Origin: Clostridium sp. UBA5530 | Lineage (GTDB): Bacteria > Bacillota > Clostridia > Clostridiales > Clostridiaceae | DNA length: 21,782 nt | Direction: 5' to 3' | Assembly (NCBI GenBank): GCA_002423705.1 | Contig: DINW01000031.1 | Span: 1-21,782 of the forward strand | Shown here: piece after piece, positions 1-8,112 of the stretch | How positions within the stretch are numbered: position 1 is the first letter of the stretch | How the letters are laid out: every line of letters starts with the position of its first letter | The notes under the pieces: model-generated | What the model was told of the DNA's origin: nothing | What the model saw: only the letters and a program-made list of their open reading frames with translations | Databases searched by the model: none | Translations under genes and position numbers: made by a program

Positions 1-21
1 CGAATCCGTCCTCCTCCACCA
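1..21 (+). tRNA. 3' end of a tRNA (5' part outside window), possibly tRNA-Tyr
   Basis: The window opens inside the T-loop of a tRNA. CGAAT completes a TTCGAAT loop, CCGTC is the 3' half of the T-stem, CTCCTCC the 3' half of the acceptor stem, then discriminator A and an encoded CCA at 19-21. A terminator follows within 20 nt, so this is the last RNA of its transcript. The anticodon is outside the window. An acceptor of type GGAGGAG with discriminator A fits tRNA-Tyr better than tRNA-Ser, which usually has G there. The tRNA-like end of a tmRNA cannot be fully excluded. Confidence 0.8.
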
Positions 22-39
22 AAGATAAATTAATTCAAA

Positions 40-62
40 AAAACCGATTTTTATCGGTTTTT
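40..62 (+). terminator. Intrinsic terminator after the tRNA
   Basis: AAACCGAT (41-48) pairs with ATCGGTTT (53-60) around a TTTT loop, and the stem ends in a T-run. It lies 19 nt after the tRNA CCA and closes that transcript. Confidence 0.85.
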
Positions 63-63
63 G

Positions 64-421
64 TTTTGCAATTAAATATACAATGTGTTCTTAAGGCTAA
101 GTACAAAGGGTAGATTTTCAAAAAAAATACTATTTTTAAATAAGGGAAGTTAGTACTTAAAACTCAGCAAGTTAATGAAGGTAAATAAAATTTTATAGAT
201 ATATAATAGTTATAAAGTGAAACCTAGGTTGGAATGGAATTTCAATTCCATCATAATCCTAGTTGAACTTATCTATGAACTATGGACTCTATGCTCCAAA
301 CTAAAGACATTGGAATATTAGAGTATAGGAAATAAGATAAAATATAATATAAAGTTTAGAGTTACTTTTGGTTTATTATTAGTGATAAATTCTTTATAGT
401 AAAAATGGAGAGTGAAATTCA
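64..421 (+). other. Non-coding stretch with two large imperfect hairpins
   Basis: No gene or convincing ORF is seen between the tRNA terminator and the acetyltransferase. Positions 64-200 show nothing recognisable. From 221 there are two successive dyads. In the first, ATGGAAT (234-240) pairs with ATTCCAT (245-251) around TTCA, extended by CTAGG (224-228) with CCTAG (258-262). The second, about 278-332, has CCAA with TTGG, CTCTA with TAGAG, and CTAT with ATAG. They could be a structured 5' leader of the following gene or a small RNA. The family is not recognised, and no T-box or riboswitch core is seen. Confidence 0.45.
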
Positions 422-1015
422 ATGTGTGCCTTAAGGATAAGAAAGGCTAAAAAAAATGATGTTAAAAAAGTGGCAGAATTAGTTTATACAACGGAGGATG
501 ATCCAAGTTTGATATGGGGTGGAACCTCAAAAGAGGAGTGTATAGACAATATATGTAACCTTATAGGTGATAAAGATTCAAGGTATGGCCTCCAGTATAT
601 ATCTGTTGCAGAATATAACGGCTTGGTGGAGGGGATGATTATACTGATTCCATATGAAAGGTTCAAGAAATTATCTTCAAATACAGACAAGATTATTTTA
701 AAGAAAACAAAAGGAATTGTAAAAAAGTTAAGGTTTTTCATAGATGAATTGAGATATTGTAGTGTAGAGGAATGTGAAAAAGGCCAGCTTTATATAGCTA
801 ACGTAGCTACTGCCAATGAGGCAAAAGGATTTGGGATAGGGAAAACACTTATGAACTATGCTGAAGATGAAGCTAAGAAATATAATAAAAGTATATGTTC
901 CCTAATCGCCAAGGATGAATTTGTAGAAAATTTTTATAAGAAGATTGATTATGATACTGTAGTTGACAAATCAATATTAGGTCATAGAATTATAAAAATG
1001 TCAAAAATTATATAA
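422..1015 (+). CDS. GNAT-family N-acetyltransferase
   Basis: The 197-aa protein is probably a cytoplasmic acetyl-CoA-dependent N-acetyltransferase; its substrate is unknown. The GNAT motif A region is clear: residues around 122-145 run from a beta strand (IANVAT) into the acetyl-CoA pyrophosphate loop KGFGIGKTL and a helix, as in the RxxGxG/A signature. The N-terminus (LRIRKAKKNDVKKVAELVY) is the usual first strand and helix of the fold. The ATG has a GGAG 11 nt upstream. The gene stands alone, with long non-coding DNA before it and the metK promoter just after it. No own terminator is obvious. Whether the upstream hairpins belong to its leader is not known. Confidence 0.85.
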   Translation: MCALRIRKAKKNDVKKVAELVYTTEDDPSLIWGGTSKEECIDNICNLIGDKDSRYGLQYISVAEYNGLVEGMIILIPYERFKKLSSNTDKIILKKTKGIVKKLRFFIDELRYCSVEECEKGQLYIANVATANEAKGFGIGKTLMNYAEDEAKKYNKSICSLIAKDEFVENFYKKIDYDTVVDKSILGHRIIKMSKII

Positions 1016-1026
1016 TATAAAGTGTG

Positions 1027-1055
1027 TTGACTTCCAAGTATTAAGGTGATATAAT
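1027..1055 (+). promoter_or_regulatory. Promoter of the metK riboswitch transcript
   Basis: TTGACT (1027-1032), a 17-bp spacer, then a perfect TATAAT (1050-1055). This is a strong vegetative sigma-A type promoter placed about 25 nt before the riboswitch P1 stem. Confidence 0.85.
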
Positions 1056-1081
1056 TAAGCATAATTAAAAGTTAATAATAA

Positions 1082-1185
1082 CTCTTATCAAGAGAGGTGG
1101 AGGGAAAGGGCCCTATGAAACCCGGCAACCTGTGCTTTGCACAAAGGTGCCAATTCCTGCAGGATAATTGACTGCAAGATAAGAG
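1082..1185 (+). promoter_or_regulatory. SAM-I (S-box) riboswitch upstream of metK
   Basis: This has the classic S-box core: CTCTTAT...GAGAGGTGGAGGGA, then GGCCCTATGAAACCCGGCAACC, an apical P3-type hairpin (TGTGC/GCACA near 1131-1143), AAGGTGCCAATTCC, and closure of P1 by ATAAGAG (1179-1185) with CTCTTAT (1082-1088). The class binds S-adenosylmethionine and stops transcription of methionine/SAM genes when SAM is abundant. The P1 3' strand (AAGAGAGA, from 1182) can alternatively pair with TCTCTT (1203-1208) as antiterminator, so ligand-stabilised P1 frees the terminator that follows. The regulated gene is the SAM synthetase itself. Confidence 0.97.
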
Positions 1186-1199
1186 AGAATCAGATTGTT

Positions 1200-1228
1200 G
1201 AATCTCTTCTTATTGAAGAGATTTTTTA
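1200..1228 (+). terminator. Riboswitch expression-platform terminator
   Basis: AATCTCTT (1201-1208) pairs with AAGAGATT (1216-1223), followed by a T-rich tract. It overlaps the antiterminator strand of the SAM-I riboswitch and lies before the metK RBS, the standard transcription-attenuation arrangement. Confidence 0.93.
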
Positions 1229-1263
1229 TTTTATTATTTTTTACACAAAGAAAGGAGAATAAA

Positions 1264-2439
1264 ATGAGAACTTTATTTACATCAGAATCAGTTACAGAAG
1301 GACATCCAGATAAGATCTGTGATCAAATATCTGACTCCATATTAGATACAATTTTAGCTAAAGACCCTAATGCTAGGGTGGCATGCGAGACAGCAGTTAC
1401 TACTGGTATGGTAGTAGTTATGGGGGAGATAAGCACTAATTGTTATGTAGATATTCCAAAGGTAGTTAGGAAAACCATAGAGGATATAGGGTATGTTAGG
1501 GCTAAGTACGGGTTTGATTGCGATACTTGCGCAGTTTTAACATCAATAGACGAGCAGTCAAGTGATATAGCTATGGGAGTAGATGAAGCCTTAGAGTCAA
1601 AGAAAGGTGAAATGGATAGAATAGAGGCTATTGGGGCTGGAGACCAAGGAATGATGTTTGGTTTTGCTACAAATGAGACTCCAGAATATATGCCATTACC
1701 GATAGCTATGGCTCATAAACTAGCTAGAAAATTAACAGAAACAAGAAAAAATGGTACATTAGAATATTTAAGACCAGATGGAAAAACACAGGTTACAGTA
1801 GAATATGTAGATAATAAACCAGTTAGAATAGATGCTATAGTAATATCTACACAACACGGACCAGAAGTTACAAGAGAGCAAATAGAAGTGGATTTAATGG
1901 AGAATGTAATAAAGCCAGTTATACCTAAGGAATTCTTAGATAGCAATACAAAATATTATATAAATCCTACAGGAAGATTTGTAATAGGTGGACCTCAAGG
2001 AGACTCAGGACTTACTGGAAGAAAGATAATCGTGGACACCTATGGTGGATACGGCAGACATGGAGGGGGAGCATTCTCAGGAAAAGATCCAACAAAGGTT
2101 GATAGATCTGCTGCTTATGCTGCAAGATGGGTTGCTAAAAACTTAGTTGCTGCAGGAGTTGCTGATAAATTAGAAATACAGCTTGCATATGCTATAGGAG
2201 TTGCTAAGCCTGTTTCTATAACAGTAGAAACCTTTGGAACTGGAAAGATAGCTGATGATAAAATAGTTGAAATAGTTAATAAGGTATTTGATTTAAGACC
2301 AGCAGCCATAATAAGGGAATTAGATTTAAGAAAACCTATCTATAGACAAGTTGCTGCCTATGGACATTTTGGAAGAAATGATTTGGATTTACCATGGGAA
2401 GCATTAAATAAAGTAGAAGAAATAAAGAAACATATTTAA
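1264..2439 (+). CDS. metK: S-adenosylmethionine synthetase (methionine adenosyltransferase)
   Basis: The enzyme makes S-adenosylmethionine from methionine and ATP, releasing phosphate and pyrophosphate, in the cytoplasm. The start is ATG 1264 with AGGAG seven nt before it. A longer frame from 1195 would run through the riboswitch terminator and is rejected. The 391-aa length is normal for the family. Signatures seen are ESVTEGHPDKICDQISD at the N-terminus, GAGDQGMMFGFA near residue 115, GGPQGDSGLTGRKIIVDTYG near 245, and the P-loop-like GGGAFSGKDPTKVDRSAAY near 270. The gene is monocistronic: controlled by the SAM-I riboswitch upstream and closed by a strong terminator three nt after the stop. 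Nothing is unusual in the protein. Confidence 0.98.
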   Translation: MRTLFTSESVTEGHPDKICDQISDSILDTILAKDPNARVACETAVTTGMVVVMGEISTNCYVDIPKVVRKTIEDIGYVRAKYGFDCDTCAVLTSIDEQSSDIAMGVDEALESKKGEMDRIEAIGAGDQGMMFGFATNETPEYMPLPIAMAHKLARKLTETRKNGTLEYLRPDGKTQVTVEYVDNKPVRIDAIVISTQHGPEVTREQIEVDLMENVIKPVIPKEFLDSNTKYYINPTGRFVIGGPQGDSGLTGRKIIVDTYGGYGRHGGGAFSGKDPTKVDRSAAYAARWVAKNLVAAGVADKLEIQLAYAIGVAKPVSITVETFGTGKIADDKIVEIVNKVFDLRPAAIIRELDLRKPIYRQVAAYGHFGRNDLDLPWEALNKVEEIKKHI

Positions 2440-2440
2440 A

Positions 2441-2478
2441 AAAACTGTGAAAAGCTATATGCTTTTCACAGTTTTTTT
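2441..2478. terminator. Bidirectional terminator between metK and nagA
   Basis: AAAACTGTGAAAAGC (2441-2455) and GCTTTTCACAGTTTT (2461-2475) form a long perfect stem with a short loop. It has a T-run at the right on the + strand and, from the flanking A-run, another T-run on the - strand. It directly follows the stop codons of both convergent genes and abuts the nagA stop. Confidence 0.93.
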
Positions 2479-3613
2479 ATTTAACTATATTTCCATTTAT
2501 AATTACTTTTTTAATATTTATATTTTCATCAAATAAAACTAAATCAGCATCGTAACCCTTTTTTATTAATCCTTTCTTATGAGATACATTACAGAATTTA
2601 GCTGGGTTTAAAGTAGCCATCTTTACTACCTGCCATAGAGGATAATTAGTATTAGTAAATACGTTGTGTATTGCTTTGTCTAGTGTTAAAATGGATCCAG
2701 CTAAAGCACCATTTTTTAATCTAGCAGCACCATTCTTCACAAATACATCTTGGCCTCCTAAACTATATTGACCATCCACCATGGAACAAGCCATCATAGC
2801 ATCTGTAATTAGCATAACCTTTTCTATTCCTTTTTGATTATATGCAACTCTTAAAGAAGGAAAGCTTATATGTATTCCATCTGAAATTGTCTCAGTAGTT
2901 ATATGACTATCAAAAGTAGCACCTACCACTCCAGGTTCTCTATGATGAAGAGGGGTCATAGCATTATATAAATGGGTACAATGGCAAACTCCACATTGAA
3001 TTCCTTCCATGGCTTCATCATAAGTAGCTTTAGTATGGCCCATAGAAACTCTAATTCCACGAGTGGATAGATAACCTATAAGATCATGGGCACCATCTAC
3101 TTCGGGAGCCAATGTAATACTGGTTACTGCATCTATACTATCTCCCACTATATTATTAAAATTTTCAATAGAAGGGCTTTGGATAAATTTAGGATTTTGA
3201 GCACCTACCATTTCTGGGTTAATAAAGGGACCTTCTAGATGAGCTCCAAGGACGTTAGCGCCATCTGTACCAGATTTTTTTGCATTCTTAATTACACCAA
3301 GAGATTTTTTTATATCATCTTTATTACAAGTCATGGTAGTGGGAAGAAAGGAAGTTGTCCCATGATCGGCTATAGTTTTAGCAATTGTATTTAAAGCTTC
3401 AAAAGTGCCATCCATAGTGTCGCAGCCTCCAGCTCCATGAATGTGAATATCTATAAAACCTGGAGACAAGTAAAGACCCTCACCATCTATAATTTCACCA
3501 GAAAAATCACTTAAACATGGATTGATTTCAACTATTTTACCTTGATCTAATAGTAAAGAACCGGGTTCTATACTATTTTCTAAAATGATTTTACAATTTT
3601 TAATTAATAACAT
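2477..3613 (-). CDS. nagA: N-acetylglucosamine-6-phosphate deacetylase
   Basis: The enzyme removes acetate from GlcNAc-6-phosphate to give glucosamine-6-phosphate, in amino-sugar catabolism and cell-wall recycling. The 378-aa protein is an amidohydrolase-fold metalloenzyme. Visible motifs are GFIDIHIHGAGG (metal-binding HxH near residues 57-59), GAHLEGPF (near 122-129), GHTKATYDEA, HCTHLYNAM, DGIHI, and LITDAM with the catalytic Asp. I chose ATG 3613, preceded by AGGTGA at good spacing, over a GTG nine nt upstream that lies within that ribosome binding site. The gene is single, with its own promoter and a terminator shared with metK. No nagB or PTS gene is adjacent in this window. Confidence 0.95.
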   Translation of the reverse strand: MLLIKNCKIILENSIEPGSLLLDQGKIVEINPCLSDFSGEIIDGEGLYLSPGFIDIHIHGAGGCDTMDGTFEALNTIAKTIADHGTTSFLPTTMTCNKDDIKKSLGVIKNAKKSGTDGANVLGAHLEGPFINPEMVGAQNPKFIQSPSIENFNNIVGDSIDAVTSITLAPEVDGAHDLIGYLSTRGIRVSMGHTKATYDEAMEGIQCGVCHCTHLYNAMTPLHHREPGVVGATFDSHITTETISDGIHISFPSLRVAYNQKGIEKVMLITDAMMACSMVDGQYSLGGQDVFVKNGAARLKNGALAGSILTLDKAIHNVFTNTNYPLWQVVKMATLNPAKFCNVSHKKGLIKKGYDADLVLFDENINIKKVIINGNIVK

Positions 3614-3631
3614 ATATATCACCTCACATCA

Positions 3632-3660
3632 ATTTTAAGATTTTAGCTATAATAAGTCAA
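3632..3660 (-). promoter_or_regulatory. Promoter of nagA
   Basis: On the - strand, TTGACT (3660-3655), a 17-bp spacer, then TAAAAT (3637-3632), ending about 19 nt before the nagA ATG. No clear amino-sugar repressor operator is recognised around it. Confidence 0.8.
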
Positions 3661-3784
3661 ACTTAAATAGCAACTTTGTAATAATTGTGTAAATATATGG
3701 TTAGAATAATATATTAAGCTAGTATTAAAGAAATTAGTCATTATAATTGTAACTGTATATTAATTAGGAAAAATAAAAATATGG

Positions 3785-3790
3785 TATAAT
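3785..3790 (+). promoter_or_regulatory. Probable extended -10 promoter for the recD2 operon
   Basis: TATAAT is preceded by TGG, giving an extended -10 (TGnTATAAT), in the 302-nt divergent region between nagA and recD2. No good -35 is seen 17 bp upstream. The roughly 120-nt leader that follows has only a small possible hairpin (TAGGA/TCCTA, near 3819-3835). Nothing else is recognised in 3661-3915. Confidence 0.6.
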
Positions 3791-3915
3791 AGTTATTATA
3801 ATTATTAGTTGACGTTGATAGGAGCTTATTCCTATAGGTTTGTTTAGATAAAATAACATTGGAGATATTAATTCCACATTGAATTTAAGTTTTACTAAAT
3901 AGTGGGGAGATTTTA

Positions 3916-6144
3916 ATGAATGAATTAACAGGTGTAATAGATGAAATAGTTTTTGAAAACCAAGATAACGGGTATGTGGTGGCAAAATTAAAGGTAGATA
4001 AAGAAATAGTGACTATTGTAGGCACTATTCCGTATATAATAGAAGGGCAGAATTTAAAACTACAAGGGCAATGGATAACTCATCCTAAGTTTGGAAAACA
4101 ATTTCAGATTAAAAGTTGCGAAGAAATTTTACCTACCTCAGTTAAAGGAATAGAAAGATATTTAGCCTCAGGGGTAATACCAGGAATAGGTCCAATAACT
4201 GCTAAGAAAATAGTGGGTAGGTTTGGAGAAGAAACTCTAGAGGTTTTAGATAATAATATAGACAGATTAAGAGAGATTGAAGGTATTGGAGAAAAAAAGT
4301 TAGAACTCATATGTGATTCTTATAGTAAGCAAAAGGATGTTAAAAATATAATGATTTTTCTTCAAAGTTATGGAATAGGGGCTAACCAATGTATTAAAAT
4401 TCATAAGAGATTTGGGAATCAAGCTGTTACTGTAGTTAAAGAAAATCCATATATACTATGTGAAGAAGTTACAGGTATAGGATTTAAAACCTCAGACAAG
4501 ATAGCACGAAACCTAGGCATAGATAAAAACTCGCCATTTAGAATTCAGAGTGGAATAAAGTACGTAGTTAATGAATTTTGTGCTGTTGGAAATACATATA
4601 TTCCTAAGAAAAAACTCTTAAAAGAGGCATCTAAGGTTTTATTAGTGGAAGATGATATTATAAATGAAAACATCTTTAATTGTGTAGTGGATGGAAAAAT
4701 AAAATTAGAAGTAATAGATGAAGAGGAATGTATCTTTAGTCCATATTATTACTATTGTGAATTGAGTATAACTAAAAATATTTTGACCCTTGCAACTTCA
4801 AACTATGATTCACTAGATATAAATGTAGACAAGGAAATAGAGGACTTCCAAAAACATAGCAATATAAATTTTGCTAAAAGTCAGTATCATGCTATAAAAG
4901 GTGCCTTTTCAAATGGTATAGAGATAATAACAGGGGGACCTGGAACAGGAAAAACAACTATAATAAACTGTATTATAGAAATTTTTGAAAGCAATGGGTT
5001 TAAAGTTGTTATGGGAGCACCTACAGGAAGAGCTGCTAAAAGAATGACAGAAGCAACTAACAGAGAAGCAAAAACCATACATAGGCTTTTAGAAATGGGA
5101 TTTTTAGAAGATGATGATTTAGATGTTTTTGCAAAAGATGAAGACTCCCCATTGGATTGTGATGTAGTTATCATAGATGAGGCATCTATGATAGATGTTC
5201 CTCTTATGTCTAATCTTCTAAAAGCTATAAAACTAGGTACTAGACTTGTAATAGTAGGAGATGTAGACCAACTGCCATCTGTGGGGCCAGGAAATGTTTT
5301 GAGAGACCTAATTGAAAGTAATTGTGTAAATGTAGTAAGACTTCAAGAGATATTCAGACAATCAGAGGAAAGCCTGATAACTGTAAATGCTCATAAAATC
5401 AATAATGGAGAGATGCCCTTGTTGAATAAGAAGGGCAAAGACTTCTATTTTATGAGAGAAGAGAATCCAGAAGGGGTTCTTGCTAGAATATTGGAACTTA
5501 TAAATACTAGGTTGCCTAGATTTAATAGTGAATGGAATGGATTCAATGATATACAGATACTATCTCCCATGAAAAAAGGAATTTTAGGAGTGGAGAATTT
5601 AAATTTTAATCTTCAGGATATACTAAATCCAAAAGAAAAAAATAAAAGAGAAAAAACTTACAGAGGCATCACCTTAAGAGAAGGTGATAAGGTTATGCAG
5701 ACAAAAAACAACTATAACTTAAAATGGGTTCGAATATCAGGAGAAGGTGATGATGAGGGATTAGGAGTTTTTAATGGTGATATAGGATTTATAAAGGCTA
5801 TAGACTTAGAAGAAGATACTGTTACCGTAGTTTTTGATGTAGAAAGGGAGGTTATATATGATCAAATAGCTTTAGATGAGCTAGATTTAGCTTATGCTAT
5901 AACCATACATAAAAGCCAAGGAAGTGAATTCCCAGTGATTATAATACCTTCTTTTATGGGACCACCTATGTTAATGAATAAAAATTTAATCTATACAGCA
6001 ATTACCCGGGCTAAAGAATTGGTAGTTATTTGTGGGTCTGTTAAAGCTTTGAAGTTTATGGTGGAAAATGATAGAGCTTTTGAAAGATATTCTTCTCTTA
6101 AATGGAGAATTCAAGATATTTTAAAAGATGATATTTTCAAATAA
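3916..6144 (+). CDS. recD2: RecD2-type ATP-dependent 5'-3' DNA helicase
   Basis: The 742-aa length is typical of RecD2, the RecBC-independent RecD-like SF1B helicase of Firmicutes and Deinococcus that acts in DNA repair and replication-fork maintenance. Residues 1-80 form an OB-like N-terminal part. Residues 85-200 carry helix-hairpin-helix repeats (GIGPITAKKI, IEGIGEKKLE, VTGIGFKTSDKIA). Walker A is GGPGTGKTT (340-348), Walker B is VVIIDEAS (417-424), and GDVDQLPSVGPG is motif III. The C-terminal SF1 motifs are AITIHKSQGSEFP and YTAITRAKE. A GGGGAG lies seven nt before the ATG. It heads a co-directional run with the ComFA-like gene (18-nt gap) and comFC. No missing residues are seen. Confidence 0.96.
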   Translation: MNELTGVIDEIVFENQDNGYVVAKLKVDKEIVTIVGTIPYIIEGQNLKLQGQWITHPKFGKQFQIKSCEEILPTSVKGIERYLASGVIPGIGPITAKKIVGRFGEETLEVLDNNIDRLREIEGIGEKKLELICDSYSKQKDVKNIMIFLQSYGIGANQCIKIHKRFGNQAVTVVKENPYILCEEVTGIGFKTSDKIARNLGIDKNSPFRIQSGIKYVVNEFCAVGNTYIPKKKLLKEASKVLLVEDDIINENIFNCVVDGKIKLEVIDEEECIFSPYYYYCELSITKNILTLATSNYDSLDINVDKEIEDFQKHSNINFAKSQYHAIKGAFSNGIEIITGGPGTGKTTIINCIIEIFESNGFKVVMGAPTGRAAKRMTEATNREAKTIHRLLEMGFLEDDDLDVFAKDEDSPLDCDVVIIDEASMIDVPLMSNLLKAIKLGTRLVIVGDVDQLPSVGPGNVLRDLIESNCVNVVRLQEIFRQSEESLITVNAHKINNGEMPLLNKKGKDFYFMREENPEGVLARILELINTRLPRFNSEWNGFNDIQILSPMKKGILGVENLNFNLQDILNPKEKNKREKTYRGITLREGDKVMQTKNNYNLKWVRISGEGDDEGLGVFNGDIGFIKAIDLEEDTVTVVFDVEREVIYDQIALDELDLAYAITIHKSQGSEFPVIIIPSFMGPPMLMNKNLIYTAITRAKELVVICGSVKALKFMVENDRAFERYSSLKWRIQDILKDDIFK

Positions 6145-6162
6145 ATAGAAAAGGGGGATTTT

Positions 6163-7179
6163 ATGATTTTGTTCAAATCCCATAGTAAGTCTAAAGAAAC
6201 TATAATAAATGATAAAATAAAGAAATGGAGTGAGAGTTTAAATAAAGGCTCTATATTGAATGTAATATCTGCACCTTATAGTGATTGTGACATATTTTTA
6301 AGTGGAGTTTTAGATTTATTATATAAGAAAAAAAAGGTACTATATATAACTAATGAGGATGAAAATAACATAACATTTTTAAAAAATCTTAAAAAGAAGA
6401 GTAACTTTAGAAACTACGCCTACTTTAGAAATAAAGGGCATATAGATGAAAATACCACATTAATATTTTCTAATCATATAAATGCCTATGATATAACTGA
6501 TAACTTTGATTTAGCCATATATGATGATGTTAGCTGCTATAATGAATTTTCAAAAAAAGAAATACAAGGATTGTTGTTGTCTAGAAATTCCTTGAAATAT
6601 ATTTGTTATTCCATAGAGGAGGTATTAAAGGATGGAGATGTATATGAGCATAGCCTCCTTAACACACCTTTTGTAGAACCTAGAATTATAAATACTAGAA
6701 TAGATCTAAATAAAGATATACCTTATATGGTATATGAATATTTGAATTGGTTTATGGAAAGCAAGAGAAATGTACTTATATATGTTCCTGATAAAGATAA
6801 GGTGAAAATTATAGAAGAATCTTTGGAAAAACTAAACAATAATTTTAAAAATTTAGTTTTAGATTTAGATAATGATTATAAAAGATCACTAAAATTAATG
6901 AAAAATAAAGATGTTCCTACCATATCTATAATAACTTCCATGTATAAGATACCTAAAGATGTAAATAATCTAGATATTATAGTTTATTTTGCAGACAACG
7001 TGTTTTTTAACTATAAGAAGTTAATCTTTATATGTGGAAAGGCAGGGGTAGTGAGTAGCCCATCCTTAGGGGAGGTTATATTTTTAGGCAATACAACAAC
7101 AGAAGATATGATAACAGCAAAAGATATAACTAGAGGCTTTAATAAATTAGCATGGGAAAGTGGATTATTGAGAGTATAA
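6163..7179 (+). CDS. Degenerate ComFA-like protein (helicase fold, catalytic motifs lost)
   Basis: The 338-aa protein lies directly upstream of and overlaps comFC, the place of comFA, the late-competence DNA-uptake ATPase. The layout resembles two RecA-like lobes. SAPYSDCD stands where Walker A should be and lacks the GxGKT/S. AIYDDVS stands where DExH should be. The C-terminal lobe has ISIITSMYKIPKDVNNLDIIVYFAD, then FICGKAGVVSSPSLGEVIFLG and MITAKDITRGFNKLA. This parallels the ComFA region with ERGV, QIAGRVGR, G.V.F and M..A..I..MN, but the helicase arginines are gone. The zinc-finger N-terminus of ComFA is absent. RBS is GGGGG eight nt before the ATG. The homology is inference from position and pattern, and ATPase activity looks unlikely. 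Confidence 0.6.
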   Translation: MILFKSHSKSKETIINDKIKKWSESLNKGSILNVISAPYSDCDIFLSGVLDLLYKKKKVLYITNEDENNITFLKNLKKKSNFRNYAYFRNKGHIDENTTLIFSNHINAYDITDNFDLAIYDDVSCYNEFSKKEIQGLLLSRNSLKYICYSIEEVLKDGDVYEHSLLNTPFVEPRIINTRIDLNKDIPYMVYEYLNWFMESKRNVLIYVPDKDKVKIIEESLEKLNNNFKNLVLDLDNDYKRSLKLMKNKDVPTISIITSMYKIPKDVNNLDIIVYFADNVFFNYKKLIFICGKAGVVSSPSLGEVIFLGNTTTEDMITAKDITRGFNKLAWESGLLRV

Positions 7180-7835
7180 AATATATAAAAAAATCTATAG
7201 TGGATATTATATATGATGAAGATGAGGATGTATGTTTAAACTGTGGAAAACTTATATCCTCTAATTTTTTATGCATGCAATGTAGAAATTCAATTACTAT
7301 ACCAAAAGAAAAATATGATATAACTAGGGAAAATGTAACAATAGAAATTTATAGTAGTGCTTATTATTCCTCTGTAATAAAAAATCTTATAATATCTTTA
7401 AAATATAAAAATAACTTTTTGTGTGGAGAATTTTTAAATACATTAATGACTGAATGTATAGATAATTGGGCAATAAAAAATATAGACATGATTACTTATG
7501 TGCCTATGTCTATTAAGGATATAAAGAAAAGAGGGTTTAATCAAAGCAAATACCTAGCTATTCTTTTAGGAAATTCTTTAAATATAAAGGTAAGAGACCT
7601 TTTAAATAAGACAGTGCAGGGAACAAAGCAGAAAACCTTAAATGAGGAAGAGCGCTGGGAAAATGCAAAAAATAGTTATGAATTCTCAAAGAAATTTAAT
7701 ATAAAGGACAAAAGTATATTGTTAGTTGATGATGTTATGACTACAGGGGCTACGGTATTTTATTGCTCCCTAAAACTTATAAATGAGGGTGCAAAACGAG
7801 TTACGGTATTGACTGTTGCAAAATCTCGTATATAA
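7152..7835 (+). CDS. comFC: ComFC-family phosphoribosyltransferase-like protein
   Basis: The 227-aa protein has the ComFC/GntX layout. An N-terminal zinc ribbon has Cys 28, 31, 41 and 44 (CLNCGK...CMQC), and a type I phosphoribosyltransferase domain follows with a clear PRPP loop (ILLVDDVMTTGAT, near 188-200). It also has the family's VPMS...KRGFNQSKYLA and QKTLNEEERWENA segments. ComFC is needed for full transformation efficiency in naturally competent Firmicutes, probably in handling incoming single-stranded DNA. The ATG chosen overlaps the upstream gene by 28 nt, implying translational coupling; an AGAGG lies 15 nt upstream. The 3' end contains the promoter of the following RNA. Confidence 0.9.
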   Translation: MGKWIIESIKYIKKSIVDIIYDEDEDVCLNCGKLISSNFLCMQCRNSITIPKEKYDITRENVTIEIYSSAYYSSVIKNLIISLKYKNNFLCGEFLNTLMTECIDNWAIKNIDMITYVPMSIKDIKKRGFNQSKYLAILLGNSLNIKVRDLLNKTVQGTKQKTLNEEERWENAKNSYEFSKKFNIKDKSILLVDDVMTTGATVFYCSLKLINEGAKRVTVLTVAKSRI

Positions 7836-7836
7836 T
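7809..7836 (+). promoter_or_regulatory. Promoter of the structured RNA, inside the comFC 3' end
   Basis: TTGACT (7809-7814), a 16-bp spacer, then a perfect TATAAT (7831-7836) overlapping the comFC stop codon. The predicted start is near 7843, at the foot of the closing helix of the RNA. Confidence 0.85.
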
Positions 7837-7842
7837 ATTAAT

Positions 7843-8097
7843 GTAAGCTAGGTTTGTGGTTGAAAGTCGATGCCAGTCGCAGGCAAAACGATCCACGTAA
7901 GTTAGACAAAGTTTTAATGAGCATGGTGCGGCTTAGAGGTAAGACCTGCCATATAAAAGTATGAGAGGATTAGTAGTGAGAGGGTAATTCTGGGTAGCGA
8001 AGATTCCAGCAGGCGAGTGTGGGGTCAAAGACCAGGTCAACTAGCTTTAAACCCTTGTATATCAAGAGGTGGCAGTCTTTAAGGACTGCTTTTTTAA
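7843..8097 (+). ncRNA. Structured non-coding RNA, probably the raiA-motif RNA
   Basis: No ORF fits here, yet the stretch has its own strong promoter, is less A+T-rich than its surroundings and ends in an intrinsic terminator. AAGCTAG (7845-7851) pairs with CTAGCTT (8041-8047), and after a bulge GGTTGA (7858-7863) pairs with GTCAAC (8035-8040). This closes a domain of about 203 nt. A further hairpin follows at 8050-8070 (ACCCTTG/CAAGAGGT) before the terminator. In clostridia the raiA-motif RNA, an abundant RNA of about 200 nt linked to sporulation and aggregation, is found before raiA, downstream of comFC. Length, place and structure fit. I could not test against the covariance model. It is not RNase P, SRP RNA or tmRNA by their conserved cores. 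Confidence 0.72.
8072..8096 (+). terminator. Intrinsic terminator of the structured RNA
   Basis: GCAGTC (8072-8077) pairs with GACTGC (8084-8089) around a short loop, followed by seven T. It closes the RNA transcript and lies about 40 nt from the integrase stop. The phage attachment core probably lies in or near this segment. Confidence 0.9.
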
Positions 8098-8112
8098 TGC
8101 CTTTTTAGTGGA

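Noticed and set aside
1..21. tRNA-Ser
   Set aside because: Discriminator A rather than G makes serine unlikely; the anticodon is outside the window, so the identity is left open.
221..332. T-box leader
   Set aside because: No T-box bulge sequence (AGGGUGGNACCGCG type) and no terminator/antiterminator pair; the downstream gene is not an aminoacylation or amino-acid gene.
1195..1263. Longer N-terminus of metK starting at 1195
   Set aside because: It would translate through the riboswitch terminator; ATG 1264 has the RBS and gives the family's normal N-terminus and length.
7843..8097. RNase P RNA, SRP RNA or tmRNA
   Set aside because: The conserved RNase P core (GAGGAAAGTC type), the SRP GNAR/GGAA helix region and a tRNA-like CCA end are all absent.
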